Part shown: piece by piece, positions 16,595 through 25,337 of the stretch
Numbering within the stretch: the first letter of the stretch is position 1
Layout of the letters: each line of letters starts with the position of its first letter
Assembly (NCBI GenBank): GCA_002373595.1
Contig: DFKT01000049.1
Location: 1 to 27,263 of the forward strand
Direction of reading: 5' to 3'
Length of the DNA: 27,263 nt
From: Lachnospiraceae bacterium UBA3638
Lineage (GTDB): Bacteria; Bacillota; Clostridia; Lachnospirales; Lachnospiraceae
Notes under the pieces: generated by a model
What the model saw: the letters and a program-made list of their open reading frames with translations, nothing else
What the model was told of the DNA's origin: nothing
Database searches by the model: none
Position numbers and translations under genes: made by a program

Positions 16595-17713
16595 ATGAGA
16601 TACGACTGTTTGATAGTCGGCACAGGTCTTTACGGCGCCGTCTTCGCGCAGAGAATGCGCGAGGCGGGCCGTAAAGTTTTATGTATCGACAAGAGAGACC
16701 ACATAGGCGGCAATATATACTCCAAAGAAGAGCACGGCATACAGGTACATAAGTACGGTGCACATATCTTTCATACATCGGATGAGAGAGTGTGGGAGTA
16801 TGTAAACAGATTTACGAAGTTCAACAACTTCGTGAACTCTCCGATCGCTGTCTACGGAGATGAGATATACAATCTTCCCTTCAATATGAACACTTTCAGC
16901 AGGATGTGGAATATCAAGACTCCCGCGGAAGCAGAAGAGATCATTAAGAAACAGAGGGAAGAGTCCGGCATAACCGAGCCGAAGAATCTCGAGGAGCAGG
17001 CTATCTCACTTGTCGGTCGAGACATCTACAAAAAACTCATAGAGGGTTACACCGAGAAACAGTGGGGCAGAAAGTGCAGTGAGCTTCCTGCATTTATCAT
17101 CAAGAGACTCCCTGTGCGCCTGACATACAACAACAACTACTTTAACGATATCTATCAGGGTATACCGATAGGCGGATATACCGCGATCATAGAGAGAATG
17201 CTCGGCGATACTCCTGTGATCCTCGGTACCTCATACAGGGATTTCATCGCAGAGAATATGAAAAAAGATGATCCCGATAAATTTGACCTCGTGGTATATA
17301 CCGGAATGATCGATGAGTATTTCGGTTATGAACTGGGTAACCTGGAGTACAGGTCGCTTCGATTCGAGGAGGAATACCTTCCCGACAACGAGAACTTCCA
17401 GGGCAATGCCGCAGTCAATTACACTGCTGCGGATGTACCGTATACCCGTATCATAGAGCATAAGCATTTTGAGTTCGGAAAAGGAGAGGGAACCGTCATC
17501 ACCCGCGAATACCCCGCCAAGTGGAATCCGGGCGACGAGCCTTATTATCCGATCAATGATGAAAAAAACAGCAAGCTCTACGAGTCGTATCGTGAGCTTG
17601 CCGATAAAGAACAGAATGTGATATTCGGCGGAAGACTTGGTGCATATAAGTATTACGATATGGACAAGGTCATTGCCGCAGCACTTGAAATGTGCGATAA
17701 GGTGTTAGCTTAA
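16595..17713 (+). CDS. glf: UDP-galactopyranose mutase
   Basis: Converts UDP-galactopyranose to UDP-galactofuranose, the donor for galactofuranose in surface polysaccharides; it uses reduced FAD. The 372-residue protein has an N-terminal FAD loop (LIVGTGLYGAVFAQ), CIDKRDHIGGN, HKYGAHIFHT, the central YTEKQWGRKCSELP and the C-terminal FGGRLGAYKYYDMDKV, all typical. AAGGAAA precedes the ATG, which lies 3 bases after the metK stop. The stop codon overlaps that of the convergent fliD-like gene. No glycosyltransferase or other polysaccharide gene is nearby, so its partner genes are elsewhere. Confidence 0.96.
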   Translation: MRYDCLIVGTGLYGAVFAQRMREAGRKVLCIDKRDHIGGNIYSKEEHGIQVHKYGAHIFHTSDERVWEYVNRFTKFNNFVNSPIAVYGDEIYNLPFNMNTFSRMWNIKTPAEAEEIIKKQREESGITEPKNLEEQAISLVGRDIYKKLIEGYTEKQWGRKCSELPAFIIKRLPVRLTYNNNYFNDIYQGIPIGGYTAIIERMLGDTPVILGTSYRDFIAENMKKDDPDKFDLVVYTGMIDEYFGYELGNLEYRSLRFEEEYLPDNENFQGNAAVNYTAADVPYTRIIEHKHFEFGKGEGTVITREYPAKWNPGDEPYYPINDEKNSKLYESYRELADKEQNVIFGGRLGAYKYYDMDKVIAAALEMCDKVLA

Positions 17714-19005
17714 CACTGGAAATTAAACATCATACCTGTGTAAGAACTCGTGGCATAAGGCGATACGAAATTATGTCCCGGGTTCTTATACGCTACGACG
17801 GTTCGCTGAACGTAATCCATGGGATTGAGTGCGACCTGATTACTCTTTCGAAGGAGTGATTGCGACAGGTCCTTAAGCGAACTGAATGTAGAATTAAGAT
17901 CCTCCGACGAATCCGCAACTGATCTGAGTACATCCTTGTCGAGAGTCAGCGCTCCGTTATCATCTATCTTTATTCCAAGAGCATCCAGAGATTCCTTATA
18001 TGTACCTGTTATACCGGTGAGTTCTCCGGAGAGCTTGCGGCTTCTTGCCTGCGACTCTTTGAACTCATTGACCGATCTTAGGAATTCATTATAACTTCCG
18101 ATGAGCTGTGATACGTTTTCAGTCACGGATTCGCTGCTCGTCTTTAATCCTATATGAACGCTCTCGCTGCCGGAGGTCGTCTGCTTCAAGGTGATGTCAT
18201 ACATCTTTCCTACTGTGAAGTGGTTGGAAGATGCGTGTCTTTCCTCGCCGTTTATCGTAAACGATGCATCGCTCGGTCTCTCTGATATATTGTTGAGACC
18301 AAAGTAGCTTACCGCACCGGAAGTTTTGCTGGTGTGGTCATCGCTTATCGTGAATATCCTTTCCTTGCCTGTTGGAAGACCTGCGGAATCGGAAACGATC
18401 TCAAGTACGCTGCTTCCGTTAAGGTCTTCGACGGTAGCTTTCAGACCGATGCCGCTGTTGCTGATAAGACGGGACAGTCTTTCCTGTACTTCACGGTTGG
18501 TCTCGCCTTCGGATATATAGAATTGGAACTCGTAATTCATCTCACCGATGTTTACATCGAAGGAGTATGTATCCTCGGGGAGCGATATAGCACTGTCGGG
18601 AAGATATCTGCCGCGGTTTATCTGAGGAGAAGCAAGAGTCTCAACCGTCATATCGAATGACGGAGCATCACCGCTGTCCTCCTCGGAACCGATATAGATA
18701 GCGTCGGCGATATCGGAATCGGAGACTGATGCAAGCTTCTTATCGAAGAGTCCTTTATCATCAAGTCCGCCGAGCTCTGCGATGGTAGCGCGCAGTTCTC
18801 TTGCACCTTCCTTTAACTGGATAGCATAAGACTGAGTATCCTTGTCTTTTACAGGAAGGTACCAGGGCGATTCTTTATTTAACTTAACGATGGAATTGTA
18901 CGTGCTGCGAAGTTCGCCTTTTTTATGCGAATCATAGCGCGAGATCTTCGGCGTGACATAAGCCGACAGATAATTATTCAGAATCGTATCACGAACTGCA
19001 CTCAT
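17710..19005 (-). CDS. FliD-like flagellar hook-associated protein (small, orphan)
   Basis: A 431-residue protein resembling flagellar filament cap protein FliD (hook-associated protein 2), which sits at the tip of the flagellum and helps flagellin fold. The N-terminus (residues 1-80) is helical, the middle (about 120-270) is rich in beta strands, and the C-terminal part (VSQLIGSYNEFLRSVNEFK, then LDALGIKIDDNGALTLDKDVL) matches the C-terminal FliD pattern. The protein ends in YTGMMFNFQC, with a terminal Cys. I set the start at ATG 19005 because AGGAGG (complement of 19013-19018) is 7 bases upstream; the GTG at 19011 is too near. No other flagellar gene is in the window. A long, hairpin-rich leader precedes it. 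It might have a role other than capping, since it stands alone. Confidence 0.75.
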   Translation of the reverse strand: MSAVRDTILNNYLSAYVTPKISRYDSHKKGELRSTYNSIVKLNKESPWYLPVKDKDTQSYAIQLKEGARELRATIAELGGLDDKGLFDKKLASVSDSDIADAIYIGSEEDSGDAPSFDMTVETLASPQINRGRYLPDSAISLPEDTYSFDVNIGEMNYEFQFYISEGETNREVQERLSRLISNSGIGLKATVEDLNGSSVLEIVSDSAGLPTGKERIFTISDDHTSKTSGAVSYFGLNNISERPSDASFTINGEERHASSNHFTVGKMYDITLKQTTSGSESVHIGLKTSSESVTENVSQLIGSYNEFLRSVNEFKESQARSRKLSGELTGITGTYKESLDALGIKIDDNGALTLDKDVLRSVADSSEDLNSTFSSLKDLSQSLLRKSNQVALNPMDYVQRTVVAYKNPGHNFVSPYATSSYTGMMFNFQC

Positions 19006-19035
19006 CGTCACGCCTCCTTTCTTCCTTGAATCGGA

Positions 19036-19134
19036 TACCCTATATACGGGTACGCGTGTGACCGCCTGTGCCAGGCGTTTGTGGAGTCACCACAAGGATG
19101 GAAATCCCTTTCCACCCATAAAGCTACTTTTATG
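19036..19134 (-). ncRNA. Multi-hairpin leader RNA of the FliD-like gene, with possible pseudoknot
   Basis: Read on the minus strand, the leader has five successive hairpins: CAUAAA/UUUAUG (19134-19117); GGGUGGAAA/UUUCCAUCC around a GGGA (GNRA) tetraloop (19117-19096); UUGUGG/CCACAA with loop UGACU (19095-19079); CGCCUG/CAGGCG with a 3-base loop (19077-19063); and UACCC/GGGUA (19052-19036). The UGAC of the third loop can pair with GUCA just after the fourth hairpin, making a pseudoknot. The element lies between a promoter and the Shine-Dalgarno sequence. I do not recognise a known class. It is not a cyclic-di-GMP-I aptamer: the conserved motifs of that class are missing. Confidence 0.58.
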
Positions 19135-19139
19135 CATTT

Positions 19140-19168
19140 ACAATATCACAACGAAAAGTATATTGCAA
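19140..19168 (-). promoter_or_regulatory. Probable sigma-A-type promoter of the FliD-like gene
   Basis: On the minus strand TTGCAA (19168-19163), a 17-base spacer and TATTGT (19145-19140). It would start transcription just before the first leader hairpin. No sigma-28 flagellar consensus is visible here. Confidence 0.5.
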
Positions 19169-19216
19169 CAGAAAAAAAGCAAATTTCTGAAAATTTTTTA
19201 AGAAGTCGAAGTAATG

Positions 19217-19642
19217 TCAGATAATATATTCGTATTCACCCGGTTTGGCAAGATCCGATATGGTAAATCCGGTGAGATACTCTTTCATGGTGGAATAGAG
19301 TCCGTTCCACATACCCACGGTCTTACATTCTCCTACCTTGGGACAGGGAGGAGCACCTTCGACCAGACATCCGACGGGGGCAAGGGACTCTTCGGTAAGC
19401 TCGAGAATTTCAAAAACGGTTATTTCCGAAGGATCACGGGTGAGACGGTATCCGCCGCCCTTGCCATGTACGCCCTCGATGATCTTTGCTTTGGTAAGAG
19501 AGGGCATGATGCGTTCAAGATATTTAAGAGAGATATCCTGGCGCTCCGCGACATCCTTCATGGGGATATATGTGCCGGTATTATGCTCCGCAAGGTCTAT
19601 CAGGACTCTGAGTGCATATCTTCCTCTGGTTGATACAAGCAT
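19217..19642 (-). CDS. Rrf2-family transcriptional regulator with three cysteines
   Basis: A 141-residue winged-helix regulator: MLVSTRGRYALRVLIDLAEH at the N-terminus (shown here as the first 20 residues), DISLKYLERIMPSL as recognition region and GKGGGYRLTRDP as the wing. Three cysteines, Cys92, Cys100 and Cys106, sit where IscR holds its Fe-S cluster (92, 98, 104), so an Fe-S or redox sensor is plausible; CymR-type cysteine regulators also belong to this family. The ATG at 19642 is preceded by GGAGGAAG. It follows cysK in the same direction with a 91-base gap, suggesting control of cysteine or Fe-S metabolism, perhaps of cysK itself. Confidence 0.88.
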   Translation of the reverse strand: MLVSTRGRYALRVLIDLAEHNTGTYIPMKDVAERQDISLKYLERIMPSLTKAKIIEGVHGKGGGYRLTRDPSEITVFEILELTEESLAPVGCLVEGAPPCPKVGECKTVGMWNGLYSTMKEYLTGFTISDLAKPGEYEYII

Positions 19643-19660
19643 TGATCTTCCTCCGTTGCC

Positions 19661-19687
19661 GGCATGGCCGCACCATGCAGCCATGCC
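19661..19687 (-). promoter_or_regulatory. Hairpin between cysK and the Rrf2 gene
   Basis: GGCATGG (19661-19667) pairs with CCATGCC (19681-19687), and an alternative GCATGG/CCATGC pairing uses part of the same bases (19662-19678). No T-run follows on the minus strand, so it is more likely an intercistronic stability or attenuation hairpin than a terminator. Confidence 0.4.
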
Positions 19688-19733
19688 GTATTTAAGTCTT
19701 ACATTTGTGTATCGCGGTTATGTCGGTTGTTCG

Positions 19734-20666
19734 TCAGTCTGCGAAGAGAGCGGTGGAGAGATATCTGTCTCCGGTGTCGGGAAGGAGAGCAACGATGGTC
19801 TTTCCTTTATTCTCAGGTCTCTTTGCAAGCTCGATAGCAGCCCATGCAGCTGCGCCCGATGAGATACCTACGAGAACACCTTCCTTCTTACCGATGAGCT
19901 TTCCGGTTGCAAATGCATCTTCGTTGGTAACGGTGATGATCTCGTCATATACCTTGGTATTGAGAACATCGGGAACGAATCCTGCACCGATTCCCTGGAT
20001 CTTGTGAGCTCCTGCAACGCCTGTGGAAAGTACGGCACTGCTTGCGGGCTCGACTGCTACAACCTTTACATTGGGGTTCTTGCTCTTAAGGAATTCGCCG
20101 ACTCCGGTAACGGTTCCGCCGGTACCAACTCCCGCTACGAAGATATCAACATTTCCGTCGGTATCTTCGAAGATCTCGGGACCGGTGGTCTCGCGGTGAG
20201 CCTTGGGGTTGGCAGGGTTTACAAACTGTCCGGGGATAAAGGAATCGGGGGTCTGGGAAGCGAGTTCCTCAGCCTTTGCGATAGCACCCTTCATTCCCTT
20301 GGAACCCTCGGTGAGAACGAGCTCTGCGCCGTATGCTTTCATGAGCTGTCTGCGCTCGATACTCATGGTCTCAGGCATTACTATTATTATACGATATCCT
20401 CTGGCTGCAGCAACTGCCGCAAGTCCGATTCCGGTATTTCCGGAGGTGGGCTCGATGATAACGGAGCCCTTCTTGAGCTTTCCGGACTTTTCCGCATCAT
20501 CGATCATTGCCTTTGCGACTCTGTCCTTGACCGATCCTGCGGGGTTAAAGTACTCAAGCTTTGCGAGTATCTTTGCCTCGAGTTTTTCGCTCTCCTCGAT
20601 ATGGGTGAGCTCGAGAAGAGGAGTCCTTCCGATCAGTTCGTCTGCTGCTTTGTAAATGTTTGCCAT
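19734..20666 (-). CDS. cysK: Cysteine synthase (O-acetylserine sulfhydrylase)
   Basis: Makes cysteine from O-acetylserine and sulfide with PLP. The 310-residue protein has Lys47 in NPAGSVKDR (the PLP lysine), the substrate loop [12 protein letters not shown], the phosphate-binding [12 protein letters not shown] and C-terminal [11 protein letters not shown]. Length and motifs are those of CysK. A strong promoter and a GGAG ribosome site (CTCC in the plus strand near 20677) precede it. The Rrf2 regulator gene lies downstream in the same direction. Confidence 0.96.
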   Translation of the reverse strand: MANIYKAADELIGRTPLLELTHIEESEKLEAKILAKLEYFNPAGSVKDRVAKAMIDDAEKSGKLKKGSVIIEPTSGNTGIGLAAVAAARGYRIIIVMPETMSIERRQLMKAYGAELVLTEGSKGMKGAIAKAEELASQTPDSFIPGQFVNPANPKAHRETTGPEIFEDTDGNVDIFVAGVGTGGTVTGVGEFLKSKNPNVKVVAVEPASSAVLSTGVAGAHKIQGIGAGFVPDVLNTKVYDEIITVTNEDAFATGKLIGKKEGVLVGISSGAAAWAAIELAKRPENKGKTIVALLPDTGDRYLSTALFAD

Positions 20667-20692
20667 GGTATATTCTCCTTTCAGGTTTGTTA

Positions 20693-20755
20693 CTACCTTT
20701 CAATCTGGTAGGTAAATGGTATTTAGATAATAACCCCAAAAGGATAACCTGTCAA
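20693..20755 (-). promoter_or_regulatory. cysK promoter with inverted repeat (possible Rrf2 operator)
   Basis: On the minus strand TTGACA (20755-20750), a 17-base spacer and TATTAT (20732-20727) form a near-perfect promoter. Just downstream of the expected start, CTACC and GGTAG (20693-20697 and 20707-20711, 9-base spacer) form an inverted repeat that could be the operator for the Rrf2 regulator encoded next door. The promoter is seen directly; the operator is inference. Confidence 0.68.
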
Positions 20756-20803
20756 CACATTTTTTTAAATTATATCACGAGCAGGGAGATGAATAAATCC
20801 CGC

Positions 20804-20833
20804 TTGTGAAAACGGCCGAAAGTCTGTTATACT
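20804..20833 (+). promoter_or_regulatory. Probable promoter of the PAS/GGDEF/EAL - GGDEF - guaA unit
   Basis: TTGTGA (20804-20809), 18-base spacer and TATACT (20828-20833), 44 bases before the start at 20878. It is divergent from the cysK promoter. Confidence 0.55.
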
Positions 20834-20877
20834 GAATATGTATCGGCGCTCGAGCATTTATAGGCGGGAGATTCTTT

Positions 20878-23800
20878 ATGGAGAGTTCCAGTAGATCGAA
20901 CGAACAACTAAGCAGGAGTTTTACCGAGAACATGATGGGAGGCGCGTGTATCTGGCTTGCAAAGCCTCCTTATGATCTTCTGTATATAAGTGATCATCTT
21001 ATAGATCTCTTTGAATGTGATGATGAGCGGGATTTCATCAAATATACCGGGGGAAACTTTAGCGGCGTCCCTGAGGGCGGCGACATGGACTCGTTACTCA
21101 AAGAGATACATCTGCAGCTGAGCGAATCAGTCAATCCTTCGGGATATGTATTTTTCAATATCCTTACCAAAAAGGGAAACAGCAGGAGAATAGTCAATCA
21201 TTGGACTCTGCGCCGGGATGAGAACGGAGAGGAAGTCTTCTATGCTTATCTTTTCCTGCATAAAGCCGATATTGTCGGAAATGATTTTGATTCTGTCACG
21301 GGCCTGTACGGCAAGACGCGTCTGGCTAAGTATTTTGATACAAAGGAAGAAGAAGATACTGACAAAGACACAGCAGTCATATATCTCAACCTGATACATT
21401 TCAAATTGCTCAATCTTGAAAAGGGTGCATCAGAGGGAGATGAATGCCTTCGCTGTATAGCGGATGTACTGAGAAAAGAATTTAAAAATGACTTCATTGC
21501 AAGAATAGCGGACGATCATTTTGCTATCCTTGCGGATTATGATGAAGCTGCCGAAAAAGCAAACAGGGCAGGAGAGACATTCCACAGGATATACGGAAGC
21601 GGAGTAAATGTTCAGTGTAAGTTTGGAATCTGCCGCGTGGAGCACAAAAAACGCGTCGATCTGGAGTCAGCTCTCTCCAAATCGAAAGTAGCCTGTGATT
21701 ACATCAAAAACGATTCTGCACTTGATATAGTAGAATACACATCCGAACTTGCCAAGAAGATCAAGACCAGAAAGTATGTCGCTGATAATCTCGATAATGC
21801 GATCAAAAACGGATGGATACAGGTTTATTATCAGCCTGTAATCAGATCGATCACGGACAACCTGTGCGGCATGGAATCGCTTGTTCGTTGGGTTGATCCG
21901 ACAATGGGGTTTTTAAGCCCGGACCAGTTTATCTCGATTCTGGAGGATGAGAGACTGATCCACAAGCTTGACTCATATATGATCGAAAAGGTCTGCTCGG
22001 ATTTTCAAGAGAGAGTGAATTCAAAGAAACCGATGATACCCGTTTCGATCAACTTCTCACGTTTGGATTTCATCCTCGCGGATATGTTTGAAGTAGTTGA
22101 GAATGCGGTCAAAAAGTATGATGTTCCGAGAGATTATCTTCATATAGAGATCACGGAGAGCATGATCGCTTCAGATGAAGATCTGATGCGTGAGATCATT
22201 GAGAAATTCAGAACCGCGGGATATGAAGTTTGGATGGATGACTTCGGAAGCGGTTATTCATCGCTCACACTTCTCAAAGATTACAACTTCGATATGCTTA
22301 AGCTCGATATGAGATTCCTGACTCCTTTTACGGAGAAGTCCAAGAGTATCGTAACATCTACGATAACCATGGCGAAGGATATCGATATCATGACACTTGC
22401 GGAAGGTGTCGAGACTAAGGAACAGCTTGATTTCCTCAAGGAAGTCGGCTGTGATATGATCCAGGGTTATTACTATGGTAAGCCCGAACCGGTGGAAGAT
22501 GTTTTCAGAAATATCTCCGGCAAAAAGCTTTCCATCGAGACCAGGAGATGGAGACATTTCTATGAGGTGGCAGGAAGGAATATCCGCTCGACGGACTACC
22601 CGCTTGAGATCGTCGAGGATGACGGCAAAGAGTTCAGGACGCTCTTCATGAATCCTGCATACAAAGCCGTGATCAAATGCGACGGCAAGGATGTAAAGCA
22701 GATAGATGAAAAGATCTATTATGCAAATTCTCCTCTACTGCGCATATATCGTGAGATAGCCGAGAAGCTGAAGAGAACCTGGAAAGAGGAGGTTTTCTAC
22801 TATCCGGTAAACGGTAATTACTATTGCTTTAAAGGACAGATGATCGCGCAGAGTAATGGGAAGAGTCTGTTCAGAGGAATTCTTTCCAATATCAGCGGAA
22901 ATGAGCAGATAAGCAAGATCAAGAGGATAGATTCCAAACTGAGAGATCTTAATCTTCTCTTTGAGGAAGTTCTCATCTTCAATACGAAAGAACTTACTCT
23001 TACGCCTGTATTCGGTACCAATAAATATGTCAAGAAACACGAACCGGAAACCCTTGATATCGGATCGAAGGGAATGGGAAATGTGGTCAAAGCGCTCGTT
23101 CATGTTGACGATTGGCGCAGGTGCATGGCGTTCCTTGATACTGACACTATGGAGGATCGTTTTGCAGCAGCGGATAAGGGTTATCTCGAAGATGCATTTC
23201 GTCTTATCCAGCCCGACGGCAATTATGAATGGACCGAGCATTATCTCATGCAGATTCCCGGAACGAATGGTGAAGAGTGCCTCTACTGTGTAAAGGCTTT
23301 TACGGAAAAGAGCGTAAGGGAGTGCGAGAAGCAGAAAGAGGGAATGGTGAGCGTGGATGCCTATACTGCAGAGCACGCGATGGTATGGGAGAATATCATC
23401 AGGGATTCGTCGCTTATCGTGTTCTGGAAAGATAAAGACCGCAGATTTAAAGGAGTGAGCAGGGCGTTCCTGGAGTATTTTGGGAACGTGCCCCCGGATG
23501 CATTTATAGGGAAGACCGCTGAAGAGCTTAAGATTTTGTTCGATCCGCAGGCGACCCTGAAATCCGAGGAAGAACTGTTAAAAAACGGAAAGAGAACAGC
23601 CGGGGATTTTTCAAAATGCCAGGTACGCGGAGAAATGCGGACGGTCTTTATTAAGAAATTGCCCTTATATGATAAAGAGAAGATCGTAGGCTTGGTTGGA
23701 TTCCTCGTGGACTGGGAGAATGAAAAAGAGAGAATACTCGGAGTAGAGGAACCTTTCAGAAAGGACTCCGCCACGGGCCTTGCCGACGCGCATGCTTTTG

Positions 23801-24210
23801 TTGATGCACTTATCAGTTATGCGCAGAGATATCATCAGCAGGATACGGACTATGCGGTGATCGTCCTTAATAATACCCGCTTTGAGTATATTAAATCCTC
23901 ATTCGGTGACGAGTATTCAAAACATGTCATGCGCAGGATGGCAGATACGATAGTTGAGATAGCGGGAGATAAATGTGTCATCTCCAGAGCGAGATCCTCG
24001 ATATTTGCGATAGTTACTACTATGGATTCTGAGGTAGAGATGAATGCACTGACTGTGAAACTGACGGAAGCCCTCGAGAGCATTACGGAAGTAGAGGGCA
24101 ATAGGATAACCCTTAGGATCAATTCCGCCGCTGTACTGAGATCCAAGACGGATATGAACGATGAGGCAATATTTGAGACATGCCTTAAGTGGACGGGATT
24201 CCACGCGTGA
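20878..24210 (+). CDS. Multi-domain PAS/GGDEF/EAL cyclic-di-GMP protein
   Basis: A 1110-residue soluble protein. Residues 1-125 look like a PAS-type sensor. Residues about 136-275 form a GGDEF domain with the signature changed to ADDHF, so it should not make cyclic-di-GMP. An EAL domain follows (about 297-550) with GMESLVRW (Glu333), VSINFSR, IEITES, DDFGSGYSSL (Asp454-Asp455), LKLDMRF, LAEGVET (Glu509) and QGYYYGKP, so it is probably an active phosphodiesterase. Residues 560-690 and 836-955 look like two more PAS-like sensors (the second with LIVFWKDKDRRFKGVSRAF), and the last 150 residues are another degenerate GGDEF (SRARSSIFAIV). No membrane segment is present. GGGAG lies 7 bases before the ATG. 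The GGDEF gene follows after 48 bases. Confidence 0.88.
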   Translation: MESSSRSNEQLSRSFTENMMGGACIWLAKPPYDLLYISDHLIDLFECDDERDFIKYTGGNFSGVPEGGDMDSLLKEIHLQLSESVNPSGYVFFNILTKKGNSRRIVNHWTLRRDENGEEVFYAYLFLHKADIVGNDFDSVTGLYGKTRLAKYFDTKEEEDTDKDTAVIYLNLIHFKLLNLEKGASEGDECLRCIADVLRKEFKNDFIARIADDHFAILADYDEAAEKANRAGETFHRIYGSGVNVQCKFGICRVEHKKRVDLESALSKSKVACDYIKNDSALDIVEYTSELAKKIKTRKYVADNLDNAIKNGWIQVYYQPVIRSITDNLCGMESLVRWVDPTMGFLSPDQFISILEDERLIHKLDSYMIEKVCSDFQERVNSKKPMIPVSINFSRLDFILADMFEVVENAVKKYDVPRDYLHIEITESMIASDEDLMREIIEKFRTAGYEVWMDDFGSGYSSLTLLKDYNFDMLKLDMRFLTPFTEKSKSIVTSTITMAKDIDIMTLAEGVETKEQLDFLKEVGCDMIQGYYYGKPEPVEDVFRNISGKKLSIETRRWRHFYEVAGRNIRSTDYPLEIVEDDGKEFRTLFMNPAYKAVIKCDGKDVKQIDEKIYYANSPLLRIYREIAEKLKRTWKEEVFYYPVNGNYYCFKGQMIAQSNGKSLFRGILSNISGNEQISKIKRIDSKLRDLNLLFEEVLIFNTKELTLTPVFGTNKYVKKHEPETLDIGSKGMGNVVKALVHVDDWRRCMAFLDTDTMEDRFAAADKGYLEDAFRLIQPDGNYEWTEHYLMQIPGTNGEECLYCVKAFTEKSVRECEKQKEGMVSVDAYTAEHAMVWENIIRDSSLIVFWKDKDRRFKGVSRAFLEYFGNVPPDAFIGKTAEELKILFDPQATLKSEEELLKNGKRTAGDFSKCQVRGEMRTVFIKKLPLYDKEKIVGLVGFLVDWENEKERILGVEEPFRKDSATGLADAHAFVDALISYAQRYHQQDTDYAVIVLNNTRFEYIKSSFGDEYSKHVMRRMADTIVEIAGDKCVISRARSSIFAIVTTMDSEVEMNALTVKLTEALESITEVEGNRITLRINSAAVLRSKTDMNDEAIFETCLKWTGFHA

Positions 24211-24258
24211 GCAAAGGGTTTGCAGTTTTGTATATTAGTTTGGTAATCGGAGGAGTAT

Positions 24259-25320
24259 ATGTATACGGTTGAGAACCTCAGCAGGTATCCGTACTTTGCG
24301 CAGCTTCTGAAGGAAACGGAATTAAAAAACGTACTCGACTCTCTCACGGGACTTGTCTCGAGAGCGTATGTTCTTGGTTTCGTAAGGGATCTCATTGAGA
24401 AGAATATTCCGTTTACATTCGGCATCATCGACCTCGACAACTTCAAATTCATAAACGATACATACGGACATCACATCGGTGACGGCGTACTGCAGGATGT
24501 GGGAGAGAGTCTTATAGGTTATATGGACACTGTCGGGATAGCGGGACGCTTCGGAGGTGATGAACTGCTGGTCGTTAATCTCAGGGATCAGGAGTACAAG
24601 GATGTTAAGGCTTTCTACGAGGGTATGTACTCCAACTTCGTGGTGCTACGCAGGAATATCCCGCTTCAGGATTGCAATCCTTTCATAACAGCTACCGTCG
24701 GAAGTGCGACATTCCCCAAGGATGCGACCGATTATGACACTCTTTTCTCGATGATGGACAAGACTCTCTATCGCGGAAAGACCAAGGGAAGAAACTGCTA
24801 TATCATCTATGTTGAAGAGAAACATAAGAACATAGAGATAAAGAAGATCGCCAAGAGAGGCATATACAGCACGCTTCAAAGGATCAATAACCTCTTCGAA
24901 GAAAAAGACAGTATACTGGATAGGCTTCGTAATGTTGCGCCTGTCATTATGGATGAATTAAGGACCACTGAGCTTTATTACATCGGTAAGAAGGGTGTAA
25001 TGCGTGCACTCATGAAGCCCGGTATGGCAGAGAACGCAATGGATGTCGGCAATGTGTTTGGCACCGGAGAGGATTGCTTTATTGAAGAGCAGGTCGATCT
25101 GATCGCAAGCAAGGCACCGATATTCCACGGCGCACTCAGAAACCGTGAGTCGGAAACTGCGATGATAGTTCGTGTTAACATAGAAAAAGAGAACTACGGA
25201 TACCTCATTTGCGCAGAACCCAGAAGTCACAGGATATGGCAGGAAGACGAATGTGCGATGATGTTCTATTTGGCAAAACTCACCGCTGCAAGATTACGCA
25301 GCACAGGTGAATCATTATAG
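24259..25320 (+). CDS. Diguanylate cyclase (GGDEF) with a GAF-like C-terminal region
   Basis: Probably makes cyclic-di-GMP from two GTP. The 353-residue protein has [12 protein letters not shown], then [18 protein letters not shown], and the active-site loop RFGGDELL (Gly99-Gly-Asp-Glu-Leu103). The inhibitory RxxD site, which should lie nine residues before the loop, is absent (Asp90 and Gly93 there), so feedback inhibition by the usual route is unlikely. Residues about 205-350 look like a GAF-type sensor. GGAGG precedes the ATG by 5 bases. The guaA start is 17 bases after the stop. Confidence 0.9.
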   Translation: MYTVENLSRYPYFAQLLKETELKNVLDSLTGLVSRAYVLGFVRDLIEKNIPFTFGIIDLDNFKFINDTYGHHIGDGVLQDVGESLIGYMDTVGIAGRFGGDELLVVNLRDQEYKDVKAFYEGMYSNFVVLRRNIPLQDCNPFITATVGSATFPKDATDYDTLFSMMDKTLYRGKTKGRNCYIIYVEEKHKNIEIKKIAKRGIYSTLQRINNLFEEKDSILDRLRNVAPVIMDELRTTELYYIGKKGVMRALMKPGMAENAMDVGNVFGTGEDCFIEEQVDLIASKAPIFHGALRNRESETAMIVRVNIEKENYGYLICAEPRSHRIWQEDECAMMFYLAKLTAARLRSTGESL

Positions 25321-25337
25321 TTTATAAGGAAGTGGAA

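Noticed and set aside
19012..19140. Cyclic-di-GMP-I riboswitch before the FliD-like gene
   Set aside because: The gene class and the cyclic-di-GMP neighbours made this attractive, but the conserved AGGGCAAACC and GGACGCAAAGCC-type segments are absent.
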